In this document: piece after piece, positions 53,294 to 61,234 of the stretch
How positions within the stretch are numbered: the stretch's first letter is position 1
Layout: every line of letters starts with the position of its first letter
NCBI RefSeq assembly: GCF_021458635.1
Contig: NZ_JAIRDQ010000007.1
Span: 248,001 to 312,000 of the forward strand
Length of the DNA: 64,000 nt
Source of the DNA: Bradyrhizobium monzae
Lineage (GTDB): Bacteria > Pseudomonadota > Alphaproteobacteria > Rhizobiales > Xanthobacteraceae
Direction of reading: 5' to 3'
The notes under the pieces: generated by a model
The model's database searches: none
What the model was told of the DNA's origin: nothing
The model's input: the letters and a program-made list of their open reading frames with translations, nothing else
Translations under genes and position numbers: made by a program

Positions 53294-53674
53294 ATGGAAC
53301 GCGGGACGTCAACGAACCTCCAGCAGATCGAGGGAAAGCTTCTTGCAGCTTTCGAACGTCATGCCGCGGATGGCCGAGCCATGACGATCGAGAGTCTGGC
53401 GGCCACCGCCGGCATCGCGGGGCGGCCGAAGGAGCTAGCACTCGCCTTGAAACACCTCATCGAGCGCGGGCTACTCAAACGCGCGGGCGAAGATCCAATC
53501 CCCGGCTCGGCAATTGCATTTCGCCTTATCAGGCCGGCGTTACCGGAACGGCTCGACAAGGCAGAGGATCAACCCGCGCCCAGTCGCACGCCTTCGAGTC
53601 CAGCGCAGACGATTTCTCCACGCGGCGTGGCAAAACCAGCGCCGCGATCCCGATCCAGCGTCCTGGCCGAATAA
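53294..53674 (+). CDS. Hypothetical protein with winged-helix-like core (126 aa)
   Basis: Residues 20-75 look like a small helix-turn-helix or winged-helix domain (SLAATAGIAGRPKELALALK then HLIERGLLKRAGEDPIPG). The C-terminal third is Pro/Ser-rich. It starts at ATG 53294 after GAAGAAAG. It may follow hsp20 in the same transcript. Function unknown. Confidence 0.55.
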   Translation: MERGTSTNLQQIEGKLLAAFERHAADGRAMTIESLAATAGIAGRPKELALALKHLIERGLLKRAGEDPIPGSAIAFRLIRPALPERLDKAEDQPAPSRTPSSPAQTISPRGVAKPAPRSRSSVLAE

Positions 53675-53759
53675 GTGACACAAGAGCACATGCCCGGCAC
53701 GTTTGGACGGAGGCGTAAACGGCGATGTTCCCCTGCGGATCGATCTTGTGGTGAGAGGG

Positions 53760-53987
53760 ATGGACGATTATCGGGATCTCGTAATTGTGAGCCTGACGCT
53801 CTTGTGTGCAGGCATCATGTTGGTGGCGGGGCAGCTCTACATCGAGCACCATCCAACACCAGCAAGCCGGTCGCTCGATCCGCCGCAACCGCCACAGGCG
53901 TCGCCGGCCCTGATTTCACACGCGCCGTCAGCAGATGAGAGCACGACTGAGACGCGCCGAGGTTTTGACAGTAACAGCGCTGGCTGA
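53760..53987 (+). CDS. Small membrane-anchored protein (75 aa)
   Basis: One hydrophobic helix near the N-terminus (LVIVSLTLLCAGIMLVAGQL) followed by a hydrophilic, Pro/Ser-rich tail. The ATG at 53760 is in frame with an upstream Met at 53703. GAGAGG precedes it. No motif recognised. It lies just before the ftsH stop codon (convergent). Confidence 0.5.
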   Translation: MDDYRDLVIVSLTLLCAGIMLVAGQLYIEHHPTPASRSLDPPQPPQASPALISHAPSADESTTETRRGFDSNSAG

Positions 53988-54013
53988 GCGCATTGCCAGC
54001 GCGGCCATCCCGC

Positions 54014-55852
54014 TCACACGGCCCGCAGCCCTTCTTTGGGCATCTCTCGGATAAGGGCATCGATCTCGTTCTGCTCCAGCGTCTCCTTTTCCAGGAGCTT
54101 CTTGGCCGCACGGTCGAGGATCGGACGACGTGTCGTCAGGATGCCCTTGGCCCGCTCCAGAACCCGGTCGACAATATCCTTGACCTCGCGGTCGACGCTT
54201 GCAGCCGTTTCATCTGCATAATCATGCTCGCGAACCGGGTAAGGCCGGTCCGCGCTCGCCAGGAAATTGCCAGGATCGCGCTCGTAGGCGACGCTGCCGA
54301 GCTTTTCCGACATGCCGTAGCGCGTCACCATGCTACGGGCGATGTCGGTCACACGGCGCAGATCGTCGGCCGCTCCGGTCGACAAATGATCGAAGACGAT
54401 CAACTCCGCCGCTCGTCCGCCCAGCAGGACCGCCATTTTGTTCTCGAGCTCCTCCTTGGTCATCAGGAAGCGATCTTCAATGGGCCGTTGAATGGTGTAT
54501 CCGAGCGCGCCGACGCCCCGGGGGATGATCGAGATTTTGTGCACCGGATCCACGCCGGGCAATGAGAGAGCGACCAGCGCGTGGCCCATCTCGTGATAGG
54601 CGACAATCTCCCGCTCCTTGGGATTGAGCAACCGGTTGCGCTTTTCCAAACCGGCGACCATGCGCTCTACGGCATTGTTGAAGTCGCTCATGCTGACCGC
54701 ATCGCCTCCGCGTCGCGTGGCCAGGAGTGCCGCCTCGTTGACGAGGTTCGCGAGATCGGCGCCGGTGAAGCCCGGTGTCAATGCGGCGACGGCATCCGGA
54801 GCGACGTCGCTCGCGACCTGCACCTTCTTCATGTGAACTTTCAGGATCTCGATACGGCCTTTCTTATCCGGCCGATCGACCAGCACCTGGCGATCAAAGC
54901 GGCCGGCGCGGAGTAGGGCCGGATCGAGTATTTCTGGGCGATTTGTTGCAGCCAGGATCACCAGGCCCGAGCGGGAGTCGAAACCGTCAAGCTCGACCAG
55001 GAGTTGGTTCAGGGTCTGCTCCTTCTCGTCGTGTCCGCCGGCAAACGGGCCGACTCCGCGGGCTCGGCCTAGCGCGTCGAGCTCGTCGATGAAGATGATC
55101 GCAGGCGCCTTTTCGTGAGCCTGCTGGAATAGGTCCCGCACGCGGGCTGCGCCCACGCCGACAAACATTTCGACAAATTCGGATCCCGAGATCGAGAAGA
55201 AGGGCACCCGAGCTTCGCCGGCCACCGCCTTTGCCAGCAATGTCTTGCCCGTGCCGGGCGGACCGACCAGCAGCACCCCTTTCGGCATGCGGCCACCGAG
55301 GCGGCCGTAGTCGGTGGGATTTTTCAGGAAATCCACGACCTCGCGAAGCTCGTCCTTAGCTTCGTCGACGCCGGCGACGTCCGCAAAGGTGATGCCGGTG
55401 TTGGATTCGACGTAGACCTTGGCCTTGCTCTTGCCAATCTGCATCAGCCCGCCGCCAAGACCGCCCTGTGCGACGCGCTGGCCGATGTACCACCAGATAC
55501 CAACGATCAGGAGCGTCGGCATGATCCATGAGAGCAGGTCACGAACGAACGTGCTCTCGATCTGTCCGGTGAATCGGACATGATATTTTTCAAGCTCCTG
55601 CGCGACGTCCTGGTCGACACGCGTCGTCACGAACTGCTTCTGTCCTCCGGGCAGCGGCTCCTTCAGGAGGCCCTGCACGGTGCGATCGGAAATGCCGACG
55701 CTGTCAACTTTCCCATCGCGGAGCAGTTGTTGGTACTCGCTGTAGGGGATCACGGCGATCCTGTTTGCCGTGGTGATAACGTATTGAATGAAGAACAACG
55801 CGCAGGCAGCGAAAACCGCATATGCGAGGTTGAACCGACTCTTTTGGGTCAT
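54014..55852 (-). CDS. ftsH: ATP-dependent zinc metalloprotease FtsH
   Basis: A 612-residue membrane AAA+ protease. Membrane helices at about 9-27 (LAYAVFAACALFFIQYVIT) and 105-123 flank a periplasmic domain. Walker A GPPGTGKT at 197-204, Walker B IIFIDELD at 252-259, the second region of homology at ATNRPEILDPALLRAGRFDR (about 302-321) and the zinc site HEMGH at 420-424 (YHEMGHALVALS) are all intact. The start ATG 55852 was chosen because it begins the first helix; the open frame extends upstream to 56218. It would degrade misfolded membrane proteins and possibly RpoH itself, as E. coli FtsH does. Confidence 0.97.
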   Translation of the reverse strand: MTQKSRFNLAYAVFAACALFFIQYVITTANRIAVIPYSEYQQLLRDGKVDSVGISDRTVQGLLKEPLPGGQKQFVTTRVDQDVAQELEKYHVRFTGQIESTFVRDLLSWIMPTLLIVGIWWYIGQRVAQGGLGGGLMQIGKSKAKVYVESNTGITFADVAGVDEAKDELREVVDFLKNPTDYGRLGGRMPKGVLLVGPPGTGKTLLAKAVAGEARVPFFSISGSEFVEMFVGVGAARVRDLFQQAHEKAPAIIFIDELDALGRARGVGPFAGGHDEKEQTLNQLLVELDGFDSRSGLVILAATNRPEILDPALLRAGRFDRQVLVDRPDKKGRIEILKVHMKKVQVASDVAPDAVAALTPGFTGADLANLVNEAALLATRRGGDAVSMSDFNNAVERMVAGLEKRNRLLNPKEREIVAYHEMGHALVALSLPGVDPVHKISIIPRGVGALGYTIQRPIEDRFLMTKEELENKMAVLLGGRAAELIVFDHLSTGAADDLRRVTDIARSMVTRYGMSEKLGSVAYERDPGNFLASADRPYPVREHDYADETAASVDREVKDIVDRVLERAKGILTTRRPILDRAAKKLLEKETLEQNEIDALIREMPKEGLRAV

Positions 55853-55979
55853 GCACCAAACTCGAGTTGTGGCCGGAACAACTGGAGAGAACAGGTTTGG
55901 TTTCAGCGGCAAGCGATATGCGTCAGTAAGCCTTTGAGAGGCGGGAACGCCGCTACGTGCGTTGACATGCCCGACAACA

Positions 55980-56005
55980 AAAGGCCCGGCTGGAACCGGG
56001 CCTTT
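55980..56005. terminator. Terminator hairpin between small exported gene and ftsH
   Basis: AAAGGCCCGG (55980-55989), loop CTGGAA, CCGGGCCTTT (55996-56005). On the minus strand it follows the 56010 stop and runs into a T-rich stretch (TTTTGTTG). Confidence 0.8.
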
Positions 56006-56009
56006 GTTT

Positions 56010-56273
56010 TCACCACCACCAATAGGGATAAGCAGGCGGATAGTAGCGAACCACCCGGGGACCATAGTAGTAGCGTGGGGGGCCGTAGACCGGTCCATAA
56101 TAGACCGGAGGTGCGGCTGCGGCAGCCAATGCTCCGGCAAACAGCCCGAGCGCAAGCCCGGGACCTGGTCCCGGGCCGCCCCAATAGTGATGACGCCAGT
56201 GGGCAGAAGCCGGTGCAACTGATCCGATGAGGAGCGTTGCTGCCGCTACCGTTGCAAGAGCAAGCTTTCTCAT
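56010..56273 (-). CDS. Small exported Gly/Pro/Tyr-rich protein
   Basis: An 87-residue protein with a clear signal peptide (MRKLALATVAAATLLIGSVA, cleavage near ASA-HW), a Gly/Pro segment, a second hydrophobic stretch (LALGLFAGALAAAAAPP) and a Tyr/Pro-rich tail (YYGPVYGPPRYYYGPRVV, ending YPYWWW). Proteins of this shape are common in Rhizobiales. It lies just upstream of ftsH on the same strand, but a terminator follows it. Function unknown, perhaps envelope-associated. Confidence 0.8.
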   Translation of the reverse strand: MRKLALATVAAATLLIGSVAPASAHWRHHYWGGPGPGPGLALGLFAGALAAAAAPPVYYGPVYGPPRYYYGPRVVRYYPPAYPYWWW

Positions 56274-56711
56274 GTCACTTCCCTCAAGTTGTCTTTCGCG
56301 CAACGCGCGCTTTTCTTACCAAATGCTCCGCTTCGCCGAATTGCAATTCGGCTTGTCAATCAACTTAGATGCAGTCGAGCAGAGTTCAAGTATTCCTCAC
56401 CGCCCGGCCGGTTTGCCGGATAAGGCCGTCATCTGGTGAATGACGGCATCGAGAGCGTAGCGACCTCGTGCGCCTGCGGCGTGCGCAGGCGCAGCACGGC
56501 CTCAGAGATGGCATCGAAGCTCTCCTGCGGTGCTGCATCAAGCCGAGCACCGTTGGGCCGGTCGTCCTCCTTGAAATTCCGTAACCGGCTCACTAGGTGC
56601 TCGTCACCCTCCCCTGGCGTTCGGCTCCGAGTAGCCGGCGCAACGCCACGGAATGCGTATCGCAAGTCGATTGCCAGGTGGACCCTGCTCCCGCAGTATC
56701 GGGAGGATTAT
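56274..56711. other. Gene-free stretch
   Basis: No convincing gene. The plus-strand frame of the next gene extends across part of it without conserved sequence. It holds the divergent promoters of 56010-56273 and 56712-57122. Confidence 0.4.
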
Positions 56712-57122
56712 ATGTCTGACCAGATTCCAGATGTCAGGCCATGCGAGGTGAGCGAGCTGAGAGGCACGCTACGCACTTCGACGAACGCCGTGATCCCAAA
56801 CGCATCCCAACCTGCGGCCGCAAAAGGCGCAGCGGGCCATGACCGCGTCTCAGTCAACTTTGCGGGTGGCTATGCCCGTCCAAGCGAGGTCCTGCAGGAC
56901 CCGAAATTGCGCGAGGAGCAGAAGCGAGATCTGCTCCGCCAGTGGGCGTTAGACGCTTACCGCCTTGTGGTGGCCGCGCCCGACGGCATACGATCGGGCG
57001 CGGAGTCGCAGCTCGATGAAGCCATTGATGCATTGATCGACCTTGACGGCGGCACGGCCGCCTTATCCAAGCTCCCCACCGTACCCTCGTCCAAACGCGG
57101 AGAGTATGCGCGGGCTGCGTGA
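56712..57122 (+). CDS. Conserved hypothetical protein, paralogue of 44923-45255
   Basis: A 136-residue protein whose core YARPSEVLQDPKLREEQKRD, then LLRQWALDAYRLVVAAPDGI and LDEAIDALIDLDGG, matches the protein encoded upstream of degP (VSPAEVLDDKELSTPEKRII, LSSWASDMYAVE, ALRQLDG). The start has GGGAGG upstream. The common pattern SxEVLxDxxL...KRxxL...WAxDxYxV...LD defines a small family, here seen twice within one heat-shock locus. Function unknown; it may be an accessory stress factor. Confidence 0.75.
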   Translation: MSDQIPDVRPCEVSELRGTLRTSTNAVIPNASQPAAAKGAAGHDRVSVNFAGGYARPSEVLQDPKLREEQKRDLLRQWALDAYRLVVAAPDGIRSGAESQLDEAIDALIDLDGGTAALSKLPTVPSSKRGEYARAA

Positions 57123-57645
57123 TACGGAAGCCGCCTGAACCGCCCCGCAGTAAATCGAAGCGCTCTGGCGGTTTCTGGCAGCAAACCCACATGGCTCCGA
57201 GTAGCCGCACAGTCTTAGCAAATCAGGCGCGACCGCCACGACGACGATCCCGAGACATGCCGCGGCGGAAATGCTCCCCGATCGGTTCAGCTCCACCTGC
57301 TTCATTCGGAAATTGAAATCCAGGCGCGACGCGGCGGAGCGCTGTCCTGCCGAAGATATCGATGATGGGAATTGGTCCTTCAGCGACGTCTCGTCGGCCC
57401 CGCGCTTCGGCGGCGATGGTCACGCTCACTGTCTTGTTTGCCTTGCCCGACCACTCGGAAAGTGCTCGCCAGAGCTTTCAAAGAAATCCACACGCTCATT
57501 TTCATGCGACGTATTGGGCCGATGATAGGCCGGTTAGCTTTGGTGCTCAGCGCCGCGGTGCAGCGCACCTCGGAATTAAAAAGGCTGCAGCGCAACCGCC
57601 TATGGGAGCGCCAGGCACCCGCCAACGGCGTGGCAACGCAGTCTC
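57123..57645. other. Gene-free stretch (about 520 bp)
   Basis: No supportable gene. It contains the short phrase GGCTCCGAGTAGCCG (57188-57204), also present at 56625-56640. The frames here are low in natural protein features. Confidence 0.45.
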
Positions 57646-58059
57646 TCAGTGGGAACCTTCGCTGAACTTGGCGGTGCTGGGATGGAGAGGATGCCATGGC
57701 GCCGCGCGCGATAGCCAGGTTTCGAGAGCCGGGTCGAACTTTGACGGATCGTCGAGACTACTAACAGTGACGATTAGCGATTGGGGCCTCGTCGGCCAGT
57801 GAGCCGAAATCGGACTGCCACATTTATTGCAAAAGCCCCTTCGGATTATCCGGCCGCTTTCCGCAACGGTCTCATGGAAGACCGGCTCGCCCTTCAGATA
57901 GCGAAATCTGTCGCTGGCAAACATCATCATCGCGGAGAATGCAGTGCCACTCGATCGCTGGCAGTCTCGGCAGTGGCACATCAACTGAACGATCGGTTTT
58001 CCTGAGCATTCATAACGGATATTTCCACAGGCGCAGCCGCCGGTCAGCATCTTCTTCAT
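57646..58059 (-). CDS. GFA-family protein (CENP-V/glutathione-dependent formaldehyde-activating)
   Basis: A 137-residue zinc protein. The zinc ligands are visible: GGCACGNIRYECSG, LMCHCRDCQRSSGTAFSAMM and RGFCNKCGSPIS. The tail (PWHPLHPSTAKFSEG) is typical. The family name comes from one member that couples glutathione to formaldehyde, but most members have unknown function. It overlaps the upstream small frame by 4 bp. Confidence 0.9.
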   Translation of the reverse strand: MKKMLTGGCACGNIRYECSGKPIVQLMCHCRDCQRSSGTAFSAMMMFASDRFRYLKGEPVFHETVAESGRIIRRGFCNKCGSPISAHWPTRPQSLIVTVSSLDDPSKFDPALETWLSRAAPWHPLHPSTAKFSEGSH

Positions 58060-58295
58060 TCCCTTAAACGCAGAAGCCTGCCTAGCATATCGGCAGATCC
58101 CGTTAGGTCAAATCGCGGATCCAGATTCAGGTATTCGCCGGTGGTTGGTTCTAAGCCAGCGGGCCATCCACGCGTGGCTCTCGCGATTGCGAACTTGCAG
58201 TGCCCGAGATCGATGCCTAGCGGCCGCGGCCGGTCAGATCGCTCCGTCACTATCGGCTTCCAGCCAAGGGCCTTCAGCACAGCAAGGCGGAGCAT
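58056..58295 (-). CDS. Possible small protein coupled to the GFA gene
   Basis: A 79-codon frame whose TGA overlaps the GFA start (ATGA). The translation contains PRPLGIDLGHCKFAIARATR and GEYLNLDPRFDLTGSADMLG. No recognised family, and it might be coincidental. The neat overlap makes it worth listing. Confidence 0.3.
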   Translation of the reverse strand: MLRLAVLKALGWKPIVTERSDRPRPLGIDLGHCKFAIARATRGWPAGLEPTTGEYLNLDPRFDLTGSADMLGRLLRLRE

Positions 58296-58498
58296 CCTAA
58301 TGCACCACGCCGCCGCTCGCCTGTCGGTCCGAGCAATGCAGCTATCGCCTCAGATGGCGCGGATGAACACCCACCTTGGTTCCATGCGCGCGCTCGTACA
58401 CGGACTGCCTCCCTTGGAAGGATGTGCGACGCAGATACCGATTTTCGGCCCGGGCCCAAGCCATGTGTTTTTGTCTCCCAAGAATTGATCAGAAAGCA

Positions 58499-58525
58499 TG
58501 TCACGAAAGGATGTCCTCACTCGTC
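58499..58525 (+). promoter_or_regulatory. Candidate ECF41-type promoter
   Basis: TGTCACG at 58499-58505, then 16 bp, then CGTC at 58522-58525. The ECF41 group recognises TGTCACA-N16-CGTC, so this matches at all but one base. It lies 33 bp before the start codon at 58558, and the operon encodes an ECF41-like factor. Confidence 0.8.
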
Positions 58526-58557
58526 TCTCGGTCGTCGAACCGCCAAGGAGACATTGA

Positions 58558-59010
58558 ATGACACCCCGCATCAATCTTGCTTCCCCAAACGAGGGGATCG
58601 AGGCCATGCGCGCCGCCGATGGATGGGCCCAGACAAAGCTCGAGCCGAAGCTTCTGGGGCTCGTCAAAACGAGAGCCTCGCAGATCAACGGCTGCACCTT
58701 CTGTCTGCACATGCACAGCGGCGAGGCGTTCAAGCACGGTGAGACCCCTTCCCGTCTGCTTTTGCTGGATGGATGGCACGAGTCCGCCTTATTCTCGGAC
58801 CGTGAGCGGGCGGCATTAGCCTGGACTGAGGCTTTGACTCGGATTGCGGAAACCCACGCTCCTGATGATACTTATGAAGAGGTGCGGCGACATTTTTCGC
58901 AGGACGAGATCGTGGCCCTCTCCGTCGCGATCGCCATGATCAATGCCTTCAACCGGCTTGCGATCGGAGCTCGCGCGCAACATCCCGCTGACGTGCGCAA
59001 GGCCGCTTGA
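58558..59010 (+). CDS. Carboxymuconolactone decarboxylase-family protein (AhpD-like)
   Basis: A 150-residue alkylhydroperoxidase-like protein with the redox motif CTFCLHMH (about 45-53, CxxC followed by H). Helical blocks are LVKTRASQINGCTFCL and HFSQDEIVALSVAIAMINAF. Such proteins are small peroxide-reducing or isomerising enzymes; ECF41 sigma factors are commonly genetically linked to this family. Here it is the first gene of the ECF41 operon, 31 bp upstream of the sigma gene. Confidence 0.92.
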   Translation: MTPRINLASPNEGIEAMRAADGWAQTKLEPKLLGLVKTRASQINGCTFCLHMHSGEAFKHGETPSRLLLLDGWHESALFSDRERAALAWTEALTRIAETHAPDDTYEEVRRHFSQDEIVALSVAIAMINAFNRLAIGARAQHPADVRKAA

Positions 59011-59041
59011 CCATTTGACGCGGTCAACTTCCTGGGAATGC

Positions 59042-59983
59042 ATGATGACCGATACCGCGCAAGAAGGCCCGATTGGAGACTTTCGCGAGAACGGGCTCGG
59101 AGTGGCCGAGCAGTTTGAGCGCCACCGCCGGTATCTGACGGGTCTTGCTTACCGCATGCTTGGTTCCATGGTCGAGGCCGAGGATGCCGTGCAGGAGGCC
59201 TATATTCGCTGGCATGAGTGCGAGAAGGGAAACATCGACTCGGCCCGCGCCTTCCTGGCCAAGATCGTCGTGCGCATCTGCCTCGACCAGATGAAATCGG
59301 CTCGGGCGACAAGAGAGACCTATGTCGGCTCATGGTTGCCCGAACCGGTGTTGAATGCCGAGACCCTTGGCGCTGAGACGGCGAACGAATACGCAGCCGA
59401 CTTGTCCGTCGGACTGATGTTGGCGCTTGAGCGACTGTCTCCGCTCGAGCGAGCCGCCTTCCTGCTGCATGACGTTTTCGACGTCGGCTTCGACGAAGTC
59501 GCGCAGCTTCTCGAACGAAATGAAGCAGCATGCCGCCGACTGGCTGCGCGGGGGCGTACCCACGTCCGCAGATCACGTCCGCGATTTCCGGTTGACTCTG
59601 ACAAGGGCAACGAAATTCTCCAGGCGTTCATGGAGGCCTATCGGACCGGCAACATCGCTGCTTTGGCGAATATCCTCGCGGAGGACGCTGTGTTGCACAC
59701 CGACGGCGGCGGCAAGCGAAGGGCGGCGCTCAACCCGATCGTCGGCCGCGCCAAAATTCTGGCGCTCCTTGCGGGCGTGGCGCGCAAGCGGCGAGAGCCT
59801 CTCGGCGATTTTCGTCCCGCAACGATCAATGGGCTGCCGGGATGCCTGGCGACTCTTGCGAGGGGAGACATCCTCACGATCGCTCTGGAAATCGTCTCCG
59901 ACAGAATCAGAGCCATCTACGTCGTGCGCAATCCAGACAAACTGAAGCACGTTTGCGAAGAAGTGGAACGCGAGAGCAGTTGA
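59042..59983 (+). CDS. ECF sigma factor of the ECF41 (SigJ-like) group
   Basis: A 313-residue extracytoplasmic-function sigma factor. Region 2 is at about 15-90 (AYRMLGSMVEAEDAVQEAYI), region 4 at 120-185 (LSPLERAAFLLHDVFDVGFD, LERNEAACRRLAARGRTHVR). The C-terminal extension of about 110 residues has a SnoaL-like fold (LQAFMEAYRTGNIAALANIL, AVLHTDGGGKRRAALNPIVG), diagnostic of ECF41, which uses it instead of a separate anti-sigma factor. Start ATG 59042 or 59045. It probably drives the promoter at 58499-58525 and its own operon. Confidence 0.93.
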   Translation: MMTDTAQEGPIGDFRENGLGVAEQFERHRRYLTGLAYRMLGSMVEAEDAVQEAYIRWHECEKGNIDSARAFLAKIVVRICLDQMKSARATRETYVGSWLPEPVLNAETLGAETANEYAADLSVGLMLALERLSPLERAAFLLHDVFDVGFDEVAQLLERNEAACRRLAARGRTHVRRSRPRFPVDSDKGNEILQAFMEAYRTGNIAALANILAEDAVLHTDGGGKRRAALNPIVGRAKILALLAGVARKRREPLGDFRPATINGLPGCLATLARGDILTIALEIVSDRIRAIYVVRNPDKLKHVCEEVERESS

Positions 59984-59999
59984 ATGGGGGGATTCCCAG

Positions 60000-61184
60000 A
60001 TGCGTAAGAGGACCACGGACCTCACTCGACTCGACATGTTGAGACTCTTCGCCGTCGTATCTGTCGCGATCTATTTGGTCCCCGAAGGCGCCCACTTCTT
60101 CGAGATGTTCAACAAATTGAAGCTGACACCGGACGACTACTTGATGGTGCAGAGGAGCTACGACGGTTGGGCCTTCTTCGGCATGGCAATCGCCCTTGCG
60201 CTCGGCTGTACCTTCGGTCATGCCGTCGCAATGTGGCGCAATCCTTTTTCGCGTTGGCTGTCGCTCGCAACGTTCGCTTCGCTTATCGGCACGCAAATCA
60301 TCTTCTGGTCCTTCATCTACCCGATGAACTCCCTTACGAAGAACTGGACGCAGATGCCGAACCAGTTCGAAGCTGCACGGCGGCAATGGGAATACGCTCA
60401 CGCCGCAAGCGCCGGCATGACGCTGCTGGCACTTGTTCTGATCCTCTTCGCCGTCATAGTCGGACCTCGCGGGGAGCGATCACTTAGCGTTGTAAATTCG
60501 ATGGAAGCTGCAGGGCGAACCGGCGAAGTTCCCGCGCTGCGCCTCGCGACCACCGCCGTGCTCGGCACGAGCGCTTTTCTCGCTCTGGCCATTCTAGGTT
60601 GGGGTGGATTGCAGCCTTTTTTCTCACACGCGCCACTTACGGCACTAACGGTCGTGACGGCCGTGCTGACGGTGGCGGCCATGTTCTCTGGTGGAAACCT
60701 CAACTCGGGCGTACGTGAAGATCGCTCGAACCGCTGGGTTCTGGCCGCCTTCGCAGTCCTCGGCCTTCTTATCGGCTGGCTTCCGGCATTTACCGATCGC
60801 CTGAACTGGGGGACCACCGATGGCGATAGAGTGCGCTGGACCGGCGTCGTGATCTACACGATAGGTGGAGTGGTGAGGCTCTGGCCTGTGTTCGTGCTCG
60901 GCAATCGCTTCAGCGGGCTCGTTGCCATCCAACCGGGACACCGCCTCGTGACCACTGGCCCATATCGGCATATCCGCCATCCGAGCTACTTAGGCATGCT
61001 CATCTGCGTCCTGGGCTGGGCACTCACCTTTCGTTCGATCGCGGGAGTGGCTCTCGCGGTGGCCATGATCGTTCCAGTAGTCGCGCGCATGAATACCGAA
61101 GAAGCACTGCTCGTCGATACGTTCGGCGAAGAATACCGGACCTATCGCGCTGGTACCGCTCGCCTTCTGCCAGGCGTTTACTGA
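60000..61184 (+). CDS. Membrane protein with C-terminal isoprenylcysteine methyltransferase-like domain
   Basis: A 394-residue polytopic membrane protein with about nine predicted helices. The N-terminal half (LRLFAVVSVAIYLVPEGAHF, GWAFFGMAIALALGCTFGHA, LASLIGTQIIFWSFIYP-like) is not recognised. The C-terminal ~180 residues resemble ICMT/phospholipid methyltransferase proteins: VVIYTIGGVVRLWPVFVLGN, GPYRHIRHPSYLGMLICVLG and a tail EEALLVDTFGEEYRTYRAGT. It would methylate a small lipid-like or thiol substrate if active. It begins 17 bp after the sigma gene, so it belongs to the ECF41 operon. Confidence 0.8.
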   Translation: MRKRTTDLTRLDMLRLFAVVSVAIYLVPEGAHFFEMFNKLKLTPDDYLMVQRSYDGWAFFGMAIALALGCTFGHAVAMWRNPFSRWLSLATFASLIGTQIIFWSFIYPMNSLTKNWTQMPNQFEAARRQWEYAHAASAGMTLLALVLILFAVIVGPRGERSLSVVNSMEAAGRTGEVPALRLATTAVLGTSAFLALAILGWGGLQPFFSHAPLTALTVVTAVLTVAAMFSGGNLNSGVREDRSNRWVLAAFAVLGLLIGWLPAFTDRLNWGTTDGDRVRWTGVVIYTIGGVVRLWPVFVLGNRFSGLVAIQPGHRLVTTGPYRHIRHPSYLGMLICVLGWALTFRSIAGVALAVAMIVPVVARMNTEEALLVDTFGEEYRTYRAGTARLLPGVY

Positions 61185-61234
61185 TGAGAGCGCGGTCCCA
61201 GGTCGCGCCGCATTTCAAATGAAAGGAGACTGTT

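Noticed and set aside
55853..56218. Longer N-terminus for FtsH from the upstream open frame
   Set aside because: The first membrane helix starts right after the Met at 55852; the extra 122 residues overlap the exported-protein gene and resemble no FtsH.
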